Below are positions 1 to 9,300 of a stretch of 64,000 nt of DNA, one piece after another. The notes under the pieces are model-generated. The model was given only the letters and a program-made list of their open reading frames with translations. It did not search any database and had not been told where the DNA came from. Source of the DNA: Paenibacillus_AB hodogayensis (lineage in GTDB: Bacteria; Bacillota; Bacilli; Paenibacillales; NBRC-103111); contig NZ_BAAAYO010000010.1 in NCBI RefSeq assembly GCF_039536325.1, positions 1,227,533 to 1,291,532 of the forward strand. Direction: 5' to 3'. A program made the position numbers and the translations under genes. Each line of letters starts with the position of its first letter. Within the stretch, counting starts at the first letter, position 1.

Positions 1-287
1 AGAAACTTTTTCAAGGGTAACATTACCCGAAACACATCAATAAAAGGGGGTATTAAGAAAAAGGAAGATAATGAATTGGGCTCCAAGCAAACCCCGCCAA
101 TTCGTCGATGATTTAGCGATATCCAATAACAAGAGGTGGCATCTCCGAAAATAGACACTCGTCTTTCCCAGCTTTGTCTGAAGAAAATATTTTCTCGATA
201 CGTTGTGTAATGGATTGCAAATTCTCTTGAATCTGCACTTACTATCTCGACCTCATCATCTAATACATATTGTGAACTTAATAACAA
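1..287 (-). CDS. GNAT-like N-acetyltransferase, 3' part beyond the left edge
   Basis: An open frame on the minus strand enters from about 287 and runs off the window at position 1 without a stop. It reads through a segment with WERRVSIFGDATSCYW, then RRIGGVCLEPNS and FFLIPPF. I recall this arrangement from the N-terminal half of small Bacillus-group GNAT acetyltransferases, but that is recall, not a search. The best start I can find is a TTG at 287 with GGGGAG about 10 nt upstream; the first dozen codons are uncertain and a frameshift there is possible. The missing C-terminal half would hold the acetyl-CoA-binding motif, so the family call is provisional. Confidence 0.5.
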   Translation of the reverse strand, partial: MLLSSQYVLDDEVEIVSADSREFAIHYTTYRENIFFRQSWERRVSIFGDATSCYWISLNHRRIGGVCLEPNSLSSFFLIPPFIDVFRVMLPLKKF

Positions 288-408
288 ACTTGACCATCTC
301 CCCACTTACCCCGATCTTCCTACAAATGGATTTTATCAAATAAACATGATCCATTCCTGGTGTAGTTCTGTTTAAATTAAACTCCCGATACTTCAACCGG
401 GTAACGAG

Positions 409-445
409 CAAGCCCCTCGGTAAGTTCCGAAGGGCTTGGTTATTT
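409..445. terminator. Hairpin between the edge gene and the sigma factor
   Basis: A 12-bp imperfect inverted repeat (CAAGCCCCTCGG / CCGAAGGGCTTG) with a 6-nt loop, followed on the plus strand by GTTATTT. It lies just past the stop of the minus-strand sigma gene, where a terminator is expected, but the T-rich side faces the plus strand. Direction is uncertain. Confidence 0.5.
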
Positions 446-469
446 CATCTTTTAGCCAGAATAGAAGGT

Positions 470-2134
470 CTATTTCTTTCCGGGAACGGTTGTTTCCTTA
501 CACAATCCCATCCAAGTCGTGATCGTTTTGCTTTGGTGCGGCTCAGGTTCGCGAAGCTTTCTGTTATCGAGAAGATGCTTCAGAACGTATGGAACCAGTT
601 GACCGGCGTTCGTATTCTGCATAGTCATGTAAGCGATCTGCTGCTCCAAATGTTTGGGCTGGTTTTGCATCGCAAGAAGGAGAGCTTGCTCATACAGACT
701 CGCTATGGCCGGTGCATATACATTGGACAGGTCGGGCATCAACCGACGTATCGCTTCGGCTGTTGCAGGTTTGTCGACCCATATCGTGTTAAACGTATAC
801 TCATTCCCGTCTTTGCGAAGGTAGCCTCTCTCTAACAGGAAAGCATAGTCCTCCTTCTGAGTTTCTTCGTCCATACTGCCGCTCCAGTAAGCATGACACT
901 TTTGAACATCACGTGAAGTGAGATTTGCCCATCCTTGGGATACGCGATCGCTCCAAAACGTGTTAAACTGCCACAAATACAAGCCGTCCGCAGTGTCTCG
1001 GGTCATAGCGCCGTTGAAAACATAGTAGTCAGGCTCCTGATGCGGAGTGGACAAAGTCCCACTATTCAGGTGAGCGGTGGCGATATAACGTCCCCCGTCT
1101 TTTCTAAAGGGGAGCGCCTTCTCCCTATCGATCGTTACTGCATTCGCATTGCGCCCCTGCTCTCCTATGTTCATGGGAAGAAGGGTCCACAGTAAAAAAT
1201 GGTAATCCTTATCCGGGACGTACAAGTCGGACTGTTCTATGCCGCTGCGGATATCCATCAATGCATCGAAATGTTGATCGGCTACGAGGCTTGCGCATTC
1301 CCTGTACAGCTTTTTCACTTTTAACCGCTGTTCGTCGGTAAAATTCCAAATGATCATATTGGCTGCATATTTTCCGCTTCCTGCCTCAATCACATAACCA
1401 TACTCCTCCAGATACTCGACTTCATCTTCAATGAACGCTGCCGGTGTACCTAGGTCTCTGGCAAGCTCTTGAATCGTTTTCGGCTTGTGGTACATGGCAT
1501 ACATGAGATTCTGTGCGATACTGCGTCTCATGAAGGTATACGTTTCCCCCATTTTTCCTGGAGTTCCTGAATGACCCGTTCTCACAAATTGTACCGGATT
1601 AAAGCTAAGCTCGTTACTGCTCCGCATCCGTACCATCCCTTTCTTTAGTTCTTGTCTGGCATCATGGAGATGCCACTTTACGGTTCCGACGGGAATGCCC
1701 AACTCGACTGCGACGTCGCTCTGTTTCTTCCCATCGTAGTAATGCATAACCACGATCTTCCGCTGTAATTGCGAAAGATAGGCAATCTCTTGGCGCAGTC
1801 TTTTGTATTCATCGCTCTGAATTATCTGCTCCAAGACGTTGGGCGTGTCGGGAGAAGGGAGCTCCGACATACCGTTAAGATCAAGGGAAGATGAGGTCCT
1901 CCTACGACGGTTCAACCAATTCACCCAAGTGAAACGGGCGACCGTCCATACATACCCGTCCAGATTCTGTATGTCTCTGCCGGACGACATGGATTTGAGA
2001 AGTTGGAGAAAAATTTCCTGTGATAAGTCCTCCGCTTCCTGCCGGTCGCCGGTACGGTTCAAAGCAAATCCAAAGATTGGCTTGGTGTATGGAACCAGAA
2101 CGGAGCCCATTTCATTTTCAAGCTGTGTACCCAT
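470..2134 (-). CDS. RNA polymerase sigma-70 family (ECF-type) factor with long C-terminal extension
   Basis: A 554-residue protein. Residues about 15-85 match sigma region 2 (DRQEAEDLSQEIFLQLL, then FTWVNWLNRRRR), and residues about 110-165 match region 4 with its helix-turn-helix (QSDVAVELGIPVGTVKWHLH). Ordinary ECF factors are about 180 residues, so some 380 residues are extra. The extension begins with a probable winged helix (about 200-260: IQELARDLGTPAAFIEDEVEYL) and continues with a domain I do not recognise, rich in Tyr and Trp. The start has GGGGGGAGAAAG immediately upstream. No adjacent anti-sigma gene is visible, so the extension may itself sense the signal or restrain the factor. 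The sigma assignment is firm; the role of the extension is unknown. Confidence 0.85.
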   Translation of the reverse strand: MGTQLENEMGSVLVPYTKPIFGFALNRTGDRQEAEDLSQEIFLQLLKSMSSGRDIQNLDGYVWTVARFTWVNWLNRRRRTSSSLDLNGMSELPSPDTPNVLEQIIQSDEYKRLRQEIAYLSQLQRKIVVMHYYDGKKQSDVAVELGIPVGTVKWHLHDARQELKKGMVRMRSSNELSFNPVQFVRTGHSGTPGKMGETYTFMRRSIAQNLMYAMYHKPKTIQELARDLGTPAAFIEDEVEYLEEYGYVIEAGSGKYAANMIIWNFTDEQRLKVKKLYRECASLVADQHFDALMDIRSGIEQSDLYVPDKDYHFLLWTLLPMNIGEQGRNANAVTIDREKALPFRKDGGRYIATAHLNSGTLSTPHQEPDYYVFNGAMTRDTADGLYLWQFNTFWSDRVSQGWANLTSRDVQKCHAYWSGSMDEETQKEDYAFLLERGYLRKDGNEYTFNTIWVDKPATAEAIRRLMPDLSNVYAPAIASLYEQALLLAMQNQPKHLEQQIAYMTMQNTNAGQLVPYVLKHLLDNRKLREPEPHQSKTITTWMGLCKETTVPGKK

Positions 2135-2302
2135 CTTTCTCCCCCCAAGCAGCGCTGCTATCTAGTAAGTCATATCCTTGCGAAAAAGGTTGGAACTTTT
2201 TTTGGAAGCCGGTTAAATCCAATCGCTTTTCTAAATGCAATTGCCAAAATCTGCGATAAACCTGTCCGTCTCCACAGCTGTAATAACTTCGGCTTAAACG
2301 AA

Positions 2303-2330
2303 ATGGCTGCCGTTCCTGTCGGCAGCCTAG
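2303..2330. terminator. GC-rich hairpin downstream of methyltransferase
   Basis: GGCTGCCG and CGGCAGCC form an 8-bp stem with a 7-nt loop, 50 bp past the stop of the minus-strand methyltransferase. The T tract is weak on either side. The stem resembles the GACGGCAGCC/GGCTGCCGTC hairpins near 15.98 and 28.09 kb. Confidence 0.45.
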
Positions 2331-2380
2331 TCTGGTTATTTATTGGGCTCTGGTTTCCTTTAGTCTGGTAGCAAGTTCGT

Positions 2381-3025
2381 TTACACCTTTACAGCTGCCA
2401 ATTCCCAACAACGTTTCGGCTTGCCGTAACGGTGCAGGTCCGTCTCTCTAAGCGCTTTTATTTCCCAATCCGCAAACAGCCGGAGCAAATCGCCCTCATC
2501 GAAAAACCGTTTTCGCCGCCCATCATGCTCATAATAGTTCGGCTCCAGCTCAACCCCAAGTCCAGCGCCATAGTGAACGTCTCCCACCGAGTTGAAGCGG
2601 GCCAGTAAAACGCCTCTCGGCTTCAGTACCCGAGCGATATCGTTCACGATATTAACGGTATCCTGCCAAGCGAAATAATGGAGCGATAAGTCGGCCACGA
2701 CCGCTCCGGCACTTCCGCCCTCAAAGGGCAAGCCTGCAGTCATATCAACCTGCTTCGTCTCAGCCTCCGGGATGTGTTCGGCGATACGACGCAGCGCCTC
2801 TTCCGAGAAATCGCAAGCTATAACGCGGTAACCACGCTCCGTCAAGTAGAGCGTATCACAACCGTAGCCGCAGCCTAGATCGATAATGGCGTCATTCTTC
2901 GCTCCGTCCAAAAATGGTGCATAGGCATCGAGCCATAAGTCGTAGACCGGCTTGCCCAGGTCTAACCTGTTATACACTCCATTCCAATGCTCTTGATCCG
3001 GCACACTTGAACGTTTCGTCATCAT
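2381..3025 (-). CDS. Class I SAM-dependent methyltransferase
   Basis: A 214-residue Rossmann-type methyltransferase. Motif I is IIDLGCGYGCDTLYL (about residues 46-60), followed by the acidic motif II segment YRVIACDFSEEALRR and a motif IV-like VVADLSLHYFAW. The fold binds S-adenosylmethionine; sequence alone does not show the acceptor. GAGGAGGAAAT precedes the ATG at 3025 (two adjacent ATGs). It appears monocistronic, flanked by a hairpin downstream and the 123-bp tandem repeat immediately upstream, which must lie in or over its promoter region. Length and motifs are complete. The nearest broad description is a tellurite-resistance/UbiE-like small-molecule methyltransferase. Confidence 0.85.
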   Translation of the reverse strand: MMTKRSSVPDQEHWNGVYNRLDLGKPVYDLWLDAYAPFLDGAKNDAIIDLGCGYGCDTLYLTERGYRVIACDFSEEALRRIAEHIPEAETKQVDMTAGLPFEGGSAGAVVADLSLHYFAWQDTVNIVNDIARVLKPRGVLLARFNSVGDVHYGAGLGVELEPNYYEHDGRRKRFFDEGDLLRLFADWEIKALRETDLHRYGKPKRCWELAAVKV

Positions 3026-3040
3026 ATTTCCTCCTCACAT

Positions 3041-3373
3041 GTTAGTCGAAAGAGCACTAGCCCCGAGCACAAACGCCCAGATCGGCCAGTTTTCGGCTAG
3101 CTGGCCCGCTTTAATGCTCGAAAGAGCATTATCTCCGCGGCTGGAGCCGTTTGGATAAGGGTTAGTGCTCGAAAGAGCACTAGTACCGAGCACAAACGCC
3201 CAGATCGGACGGTTTCCGGCTGGCTGGCCCGCTTTAATGCTCGAAAGAGCATTATCTCCGCGGCTGAAGCCGTTTGGACAAGGGTTTAGTGCTCGAAAGA
3301 GCACTAGCCCCGAGAGCAAACGCTCAGATCGGCCAGTTTCCGGCTGGCTGGCCCGCTTTAATGCTCGAAAGAG
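3041..3373. repeat. Tandem repeat, 123-124 bp unit, about 2.7 copies, with GAAA-loop hairpins
   Basis: Copies begin near 3041, 3164 and 3287; the last stops at about 3373. Each unit contains two perfect palindromes closed by a GAAA tetraloop: GTGCTC-GAAA-GAGCAC (full in copies 2 and 3, eroded in copy 1) and AATGCTC-GAAA-GAGCATT. Between them lies a conserved segment containing CGCCCAGATCGG. Copies differ by a few substitutions and one inserted T. The array sits between the divergent-distal ends of a methyltransferase (start 3025) and a serine hydrolase (stop 3466). It carries open frames on both strands only because the unit is nearly a multiple of three; I do not regard them as genes. Confidence 0.9.
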
Positions 3374-3465
3374 GCTATCTATTAATTGTGGACAGTTTTT
3401 TAAAGTGCTTCTCAGAAGCTCTCAGATCGATTTTTTTTTAGACAAGAACAGGTTAGTGTATCCTT

Positions 3466-4914
3466 TTACTTGATTTGATGCCCCGTAACTTGATACTCCC
3501 TAAACGTCATAGAAACATTTTTATGGAAATGAAGCTTGATGCCTCCGGCAGTGAAATGTAGCGTATAACTAACGCAGTACGGGGTTTCAATGTATAACAA
3601 GGTCAACTTCAACGTCATGTTATCGTGCCAGGCGGCATATGTGACAGCTTCTTGGCGATGTATTGCCAAATCTTTTACATGACTATCGTGTACATGTACA
3701 GGGGACCGAAAATCAAATTCGAGTACCCGATTCTCACTCTCCTCATAACAAAACCGAACTTCCAACCGTTCCCCTATGCGGGCGAAACCGAGCTTGTGGA
3801 GCTTCTCCGGATTATCCCCAATCCTGTACAAGCGGCCATCGAGATCTGCTGCGTTGTCGGGAATTGGACGGGCAACCGGGACTGGGTACGCCATATCGGC
3901 AAGGAGTTGCCGCAATGCGACACTATCGGCCGTAAGCGGTAGAACCGTTTGGCTCGAATCCAACTCGTCGATAATATGCTCGTAGATCAAATCAAGGAAT
4001 GTCTGGAGTTGATCCATATGGGGAAAAGCCGAAGTTGCCGCAATGACGATACGTTGTTCTGGAGCCACAAAACAAAGCTGGCCGTTTGAACCGTCGCCCC
4101 TGAAACAGCCTTTGCGACATAAATGAAATTGGTACCCGTAGCCTTGCGCCCAATCGATTCGTTTTGCTCCTTGACGATTATCGCTCTGTTCCCGGGTGGC
4201 TAGAGCCATGTAAGCTTCGGAAACAATTGTTTTGCCTTCATACTTGCCCTTGTCCAGCAGCATTTGCCCAAACTTGGCCACGCCCTCGGTGGTCAAGCTC
4301 AGCCCCATGCCTCCTGCGACAATGCCCATCGGACAAGTTTCCCATACCGGGCGATCGATTCCCAAAGGCTCGAACAACCGGGGCATCAGGAAATCGACCA
4401 ACTGTTGACCGGTCGCTTGCTGAATAATAGCCGACAGCATATAAGTAGCAGGCGTATTATAGGAATAATAACTCCCCGGCTCACATTCCACCTCCAAAGA
4501 CAAAAAGGATCGGACCCAATCCTTCTCACCGGTTACGGCATTGTAAATATTGGAGTGATGCCCCGTATTCATCGATAACAGATGGTGAATTTTCATCTTT
4601 TCCAAATTCTCCGATATGTGCTCGGGACACTGTTCAGGGAAAAAATGATTAACCGGATCGTCCAGATGTACATATCCGTTGTCCGCCGCTATGCCCACCG
4701 CTATGGAGGTGACGCTTTTGCTAAGCGAATACAACAATTGCGGGCAATTCGGCCGATAAGGCGCACGCCACATCTGCGCGGTTACTTGACCGTCCTGAAG
4801 CAGCATAAAGCTGTTTACCTGCAATTTATTTTGCTCGACTCTATCAAAAAAACGCGACAGAGCCTTTGAAGAAAGACCGTGATGCTCTGGGAATTCCCTT
4901 ACTAATGGAGCCAA
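3466..4914 (-). CDS. Serine hydrolase, beta-lactamase class C/esterase family
   Basis: A 482-residue protein of the penicillin-binding-protein-like serine hydrolase family. The nucleophile motif SxxK is S63-L-S-K66 within LYSLSKSVTSIAVG, and the second active-site segment is YSYNTPATYMLSAI at about residue 155. The C-terminal 150 residues form an additional beta-rich domain common in the family. No signal peptide is seen, so it is probably cytoplasmic and more likely an esterase or peptidase than a true beta-lactamase. The start is a TTG at 4914, with AGGAGG about 11 nt upstream. Substrate is not predictable. Confidence 0.85.
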   Translation of the reverse strand: MAPLVREFPEHHGLSSKALSRFFDRVEQNKLQVNSFMLLQDGQVTAQMWRAPYRPNCPQLLYSLSKSVTSIAVGIAADNGYVHLDDPVNHFFPEQCPEHISENLEKMKIHHLLSMNTGHHSNIYNAVTGEKDWVRSFLSLEVECEPGSYYSYNTPATYMLSAIIQQATGQQLVDFLMPRLFEPLGIDRPVWETCPMGIVAGGMGLSLTTEGVAKFGQMLLDKGKYEGKTIVSEAYMALATREQSDNRQGAKRIDWAQGYGYQFHLCRKGCFRGDGSNGQLCFVAPEQRIVIAATSAFPHMDQLQTFLDLIYEHIIDELDSSQTVLPLTADSVALRQLLADMAYPVPVARPIPDNAADLDGRLYRIGDNPEKLHKLGFARIGERLEVRFCYEESENRVLEFDFRSPVHVHDSHVKDLAIHRQEAVTYAAWHDNMTLKLTLLYIETPYCVSYTLHFTAGGIKLHFHKNVSMTFREYQVTGHQIK

Positions 4915-5217
4915 CCGCTCGCTTACCTCCTATAGAAAAAGTAGAATAACTACCTAAATAGCAGCTCCTAATTCATGCAATAAGGTTCTTTCATCTCCAA
5001 ATTGTCCCAACTCATGTTTCCAATATAACATATCCGGGCCGCCTTCACCCTCCCCCGCCTATTCGATCATGCCCTAGCCCGCTTCGCGTTTCTTCGACAA
5101 AACTTCTCACCCGACTTCGCGAATCTACTGCCTGGTTTGACAAGTTTCGTAGCTCCTGTCAATTACAATAGATTTATAGATTGTGATGTATTATTCATTG
5201 AAAGGATTGGTAAAATT

Positions 5218-6354
5218 GTGAGATCCTATATTCGCAAAAGGATCAAAATCGCACACTCGCTCGTTCTCCTCTTGTCATTCGTCTTCGCTTCGCTTCCGAC
5301 CTTCGCATTTGCTCAAACACCGGGTTGCACACCCAGTTTTACAACGAAACCGATGGTCTCCGCAGGCGACAATCACTCCGTTTATTTAAAAAATGACGGG
5401 ACCGTATGGGCGTGGGGCCAAAACAATTTCGGGCAGCTCGGCAACGGTTCGACGGCAGACAGTTCTCCCCCCGTGCAAGTGACCGGATTGTGCGATGTCG
5501 TGGCGATTTCGGTAGGATCGGGAAATGCCTTTGCGTTGAAGAGCGATGGAACGGTATGGGCGTGGGGAAATAACAGTTTTGGTCAGCTCGGCGACGGGAC
5601 GACCACCAGCCGTTCGATCCCTGTGCAAGTGAGCGGTATGAGCGATGCTGCCGCCATTGCCGCAGGAGCAACTTACACCGTAGCGCTCAAAAAGGATGGA
5701 ACGGTATGGACTTGGGGGTATAATTCGTCCGGACAGCTTGGATACGATACGACTGGAAGCAACTCCAGCAAAGCTCCTCAGCAAGTAAGCTCCTTGTCCG
5801 GGATAACCTCCATTGCGGCAGGGTTCAACCATGCCGCCGCCGTTTCAAGCACGGGCGCCGTATGGACGTGGGGAGACAACGCCTACAGCCAGCTTGGCCG
5901 AACGACCGGCACGAACGGTTACAATTCCGTCCCCGCACAAGTGTCGAGCCTTGGCGAAGCCCAATCCGTATCACTCGGACTCCACTATTCGATCGCTCTG
6001 CTTAAGGATGGAACGGTATGGGGGTGGGGTTATAACGGAGTCGGCCAGCTTGGCAACGGAACGAGAACAACGGCACCGATCCCCGAGCAAGTCCTATACA
6101 GTTCGAGTCCGCGTAAAGTGCTGAAGGATGTCGTCTCCGTTGAAGCGGGCTATGAACATACGATCGCTTTACTGAGTGACGGGACTTTGCAGGCGTGGGG
6201 ATCCAACTCCGGCATGCAGATTGGCGACGGGACTACTACCGCCGGCTGGCGCTTATTCGCCACCACATCCAGTCTGAACGGCACTACCGTCTCGGCTGCT
6301 GCGGGAAGAGGCCATTCCCTTGCCGTTAAAGACGATGGAACCGTATGGACTTGA
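5218..6354 (+). CDS. RCC1-repeat SLH surface protein, N-terminal part up to an in-frame TGA
   Basis: The likely start is GTG at 5218, preceded by GAAAGGA, giving a classic signal peptide: basic RKRIK, then a hydrophobic run ending in FAFAQ. The upstream in-frame ATG at 5137 would bury the signal peptide behind 27 residues. The mature part holds RCC1 repeats of the type GTVWAWGxNxxGQLG; seven can be counted, one per expected propeller blade. The seventh is broken: the codon expected to be TGG of VWTWG is TGA at 6352-6354. Reading continues in the same frame, without an indel, into the next entry up to 11106. The intact product would be about 1,960 residues. Either this is a recent nonsense mutation, a sequencing error, or a read-through site. 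Confidence 0.75.
   Translation: MRSYIRKRIKIAHSLVLLLSFVFASLPTFAFAQTPGCTPSFTTKPMVSAGDNHSVYLKNDGTVWAWGQNNFGQLGNGSTADSSPPVQVTGLCDVVAISVGSGNAFALKSDGTVWAWGNNSFGQLGDGTTTSRSIPVQVSGMSDAAAIAAGATYTVALKKDGTVWTWGYNSSGQLGYDTTGSNSSKAPQQVSSLSGITSIAAGFNHAAAVSSTGAVWTWGDNAYSQLGRTTGTNGYNSVPAQVSSLGEAQSVSLGLHYSIALLKDGTVWGWGYNGVGQLGNGTRTTAPIPEQVLYSSSPRKVLKDVVSVEAGYEHTIALLSDGTLQAWGSNSGMQIGDGTTTAGWRLFATTSSLNGTTVSAAAGRGHSLAVKDDGTVWT
6352..6354 (+). other. In-frame TGA replacing a conserved Trp codon
   Basis: Thirteen of the fourteen RCC1 blades keep W-G at this position (VWxWG or LxxWG). Here the codons read GTA TGG ACT TGA GGC GAA, where TGG to TGA is a single G-to-A change. Frame is preserved for 1,584 more codons, which argues the change is recent or tolerated. 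Confidence 0.9.
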
Positions 6355-6393
6355 GGCGAAAACAACTATTACCAGCTCGGACGCGTAACGCCG

Positions 6394-9300
6394 GTGCAAG
6401 GTACTGTATACGCTCCTTCCGGCACGCCCGGTCAAGTTTTTGAAGGGCTCGTCGATTGCACGTCCACGACTTCGTTCCGGACAAAACCGATGGTTGCGGC
6501 AGGCGGCAAACATTCCGCGGCCTTGAAAAGCAACGGTACCGTATGGACGTGGGGAAGCAATCAGTTCGGTCAGCTCGGCAACGGAAAATATGGAGGCAGC
6601 GCAGCTCCTGCACGAGTCCCCGATTTGTGCTACGTCAAAGCGATCGCAACAGGGTCCGATTTTACGATCGCGTTAAAAAACGATGGAACCGTGTGGACAT
6701 GGGGCAATGGCGCCAATGGCGAGCTCGGTAACGGTACAAGCGGTACCGGCTACCGCAGTTCCATTCCCGTACAAGTGGCAGCATTATCGGATGTCTCTGC
6801 TATCGCTGCAGGAAGCAATCATGCCGTTGCCTTAAAACGAGACGGGACCGTGTGGGCTTGGGGAAACAGCGAAAACGGCAAACTCGGATACGAAACCCCC
6901 GGCAGCTTCGTTAGCAACAGGCCCGGACGAGCGGGCAATCTGGCTGGTGTAAAAGCCGTCGCTGCAGGATTGGGATTTAGCGCCGCCTTAAAACCCGACG
7001 GAACCGTATGGACTTGGGGGAACAACACGGATAAGCAGCTAGGTTATGAAACGGGCACCCCCTTGAACAATCCCGTGCCGAAACAGGTTCCTAATCTGAA
7101 CAATGTAGATTCTATTGCGGCCGGTCTATCCTCCCGGCATATGGTAGCCCTCAAGCGCGACCAGACCGTTTGGACGTGGGGGGATAATGTCCATGGCCAG
7201 CTCGGTAATGGTAAAGGCGGGCTGAACGCCGATGACAGCAGCACTCCGGTGCGCGTATTGACAACCAGCAACGCCGGGTTGGAAGGCGCAACCGCCATAG
7301 CGGCAGGCTCGTTTCAATCGTATGCGGCATTGAAGAACGGAACGCTGCGGGGATGGGGGTATAACTATTTCGGCCAGCTTGGGGACGGGACCTACGAGAT
7401 TGAGTACAAGCTTGCGCAGCGTGTTCTTATGAAATCCGTCGTATCCCTTAGCGCCGGCACGGATCATGCGATAGCGATCAAAAAAGACGGAACCGCCTGG
7501 ACCTGGGGCTATTTAAATAACGACTACCAGCTCGGAAGAAAATCTGGCTCCCCCGACATTGAAAATAATGTACCCGGACCGGTTGAAGGGCTGGGAAATC
7601 TTGAAGTTTCCACGTTTATCCCTTATATCCCGATCAACATCGGGATTATTGGAACGATCGGGGATTTGGCGGATGCCACCCCCGTTATCACATCGGGATC
7701 ATCGATTACGATCACCGCGTTTTTCGATAATCCGAAAGCCATAAAGGTGACGCTGCTTGCCTCGGATGCTGGCGGGCATCAGTATGAGACTCAGATGAGC
7801 CCGATCGATGACGAAAACTGGTCGCACACGTTCGTACCGAATCAAGTCGGGTTGGTCACTTCGCCGCTAGAGTTTCAAATAATTCCGCAATATGGGGGCA
7901 ATGTGATCGGTCAGCCCATTAAGTATAGGATCGTTTTAATCGATCCTAGCGGCATCGTGTACAATGCGAATCAAGGAGGCCCGGATAGTTGGCCGCTACC
8001 GGGCGCTACCGTGGTTCTGCAATATTTCGATCCGGCCCTGGGCGCAGCGGGACAATGGGTAGAGATGAGCGAGGATAGCTACCCGGACAGCTTCAGACCG
8101 GTTACCAATCCTCAAGTCACAGGCGAAGACGGTCGCTATGCATGGGATACGGCGGCGGGACAATATCGGGTTGTTGTAAGCCGTCCCGGTTTTGAAACTG
8201 CCACAAGCCGTGTCGTAGCGGTTCCGCCTCCGGTATTGGATTTGCATGTCGGCTTAATTCCGACCGACTTCCTGAAGCCGAGCCTCTCGGTCAGCGGTGT
8301 CACTTACGGCGCCGTATATTCGCAGCCGGTCACTATGGAATGGAGCGCTTCCGACGATCATGCGGAGGACCAGTCCGACGATGCATCAGGCGTAAGGTTT
8401 GTGGAGTATCGGGTAGATCGCGGAGAGCTTATCCGAGTGAACGGCACTAACGGCTCCTTCGTTGTAGATCGACCCGGTGTCCATCTAGTAGATTTCCAAG
8501 TATTCGATCATGCCGGCAATAGCTATGCCGAATCCATTCCGTTTACGATTACCGAACCGCCGGCGGGGGAATTTTACACCGTAACTTTTGACAGCAATGA
8601 CGGTTCGCCAGTCGGCAATCAAACCGTAACAAAGGGAAGCACGGCAACGAAACCCGCAGATCCGGTCAGACCCGGGTACAGCTTCGCAGGCTGGTACTCC
8701 GATAGCGGATTAACTTTGGCGCATGATTTCACAACCGCAATCACCCGGGATTTGACGCTTTATGCGAAATGGAACGCGTCGCCGGTAGAAGAAACGACCT
8801 ACACCGTAACTTTTGACAGCAATGGCAGTTCGCTAGTCGGTATTCAAACCGTCACAAAGGGAAGCACGGCAACGAAACCCGAAGATCCGGTCAGACCCGG
8901 ATACAGCTTCGCAGGCTGGTATGCCGACAGCGGATTCACTTCAGCGTATGATTTTACAACCGCAATCACCCGGGATTTGACGCTATATGCGAAATGGAAC
9001 GCGTCACTGGTAGAAGAAACGACCTACACCGTAATTTTTGACAGCAATGACGATTCGCTTGTCGACAATCAAACCGTCACAAAGGGAAGCACGGCAACGA
9101 AACCCGCAGATCCGGTCAGACCCGGGTACAGCTTCGCAGGCTGGTACTCCGATAGCGGATTAACTTTGGCGTATGATTTCACAACCGCAATCACCCGGGA
9201 TTTGACGCTATATGCGAAATGGAACGCGTCGCCGGTAGAAGAACCGACCTACACCGTAACTTTTGACAGCAATGACAGTTCGCTAGTCGGTATTCAAAAC

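Noticed and set aside
3041..3373. CRISPR array
   Set aside because: Units are 123 bp and similar along their whole length; there are no unique spacers, and no cas genes lie nearby.
3035..3473. Frames in the 123-bp repeat on both strands, at first sight a repeat protein
   Set aside because: Present on both strands, because the unit is palindromic and nearly divisible by three, and lacking start signals.
5339..7467. Many long open frames on the strand opposite the RCC1 protein
   Set aside because: They repeat with the blade period and lack ribosome-binding sites; they are shadows of a repetitive gene.
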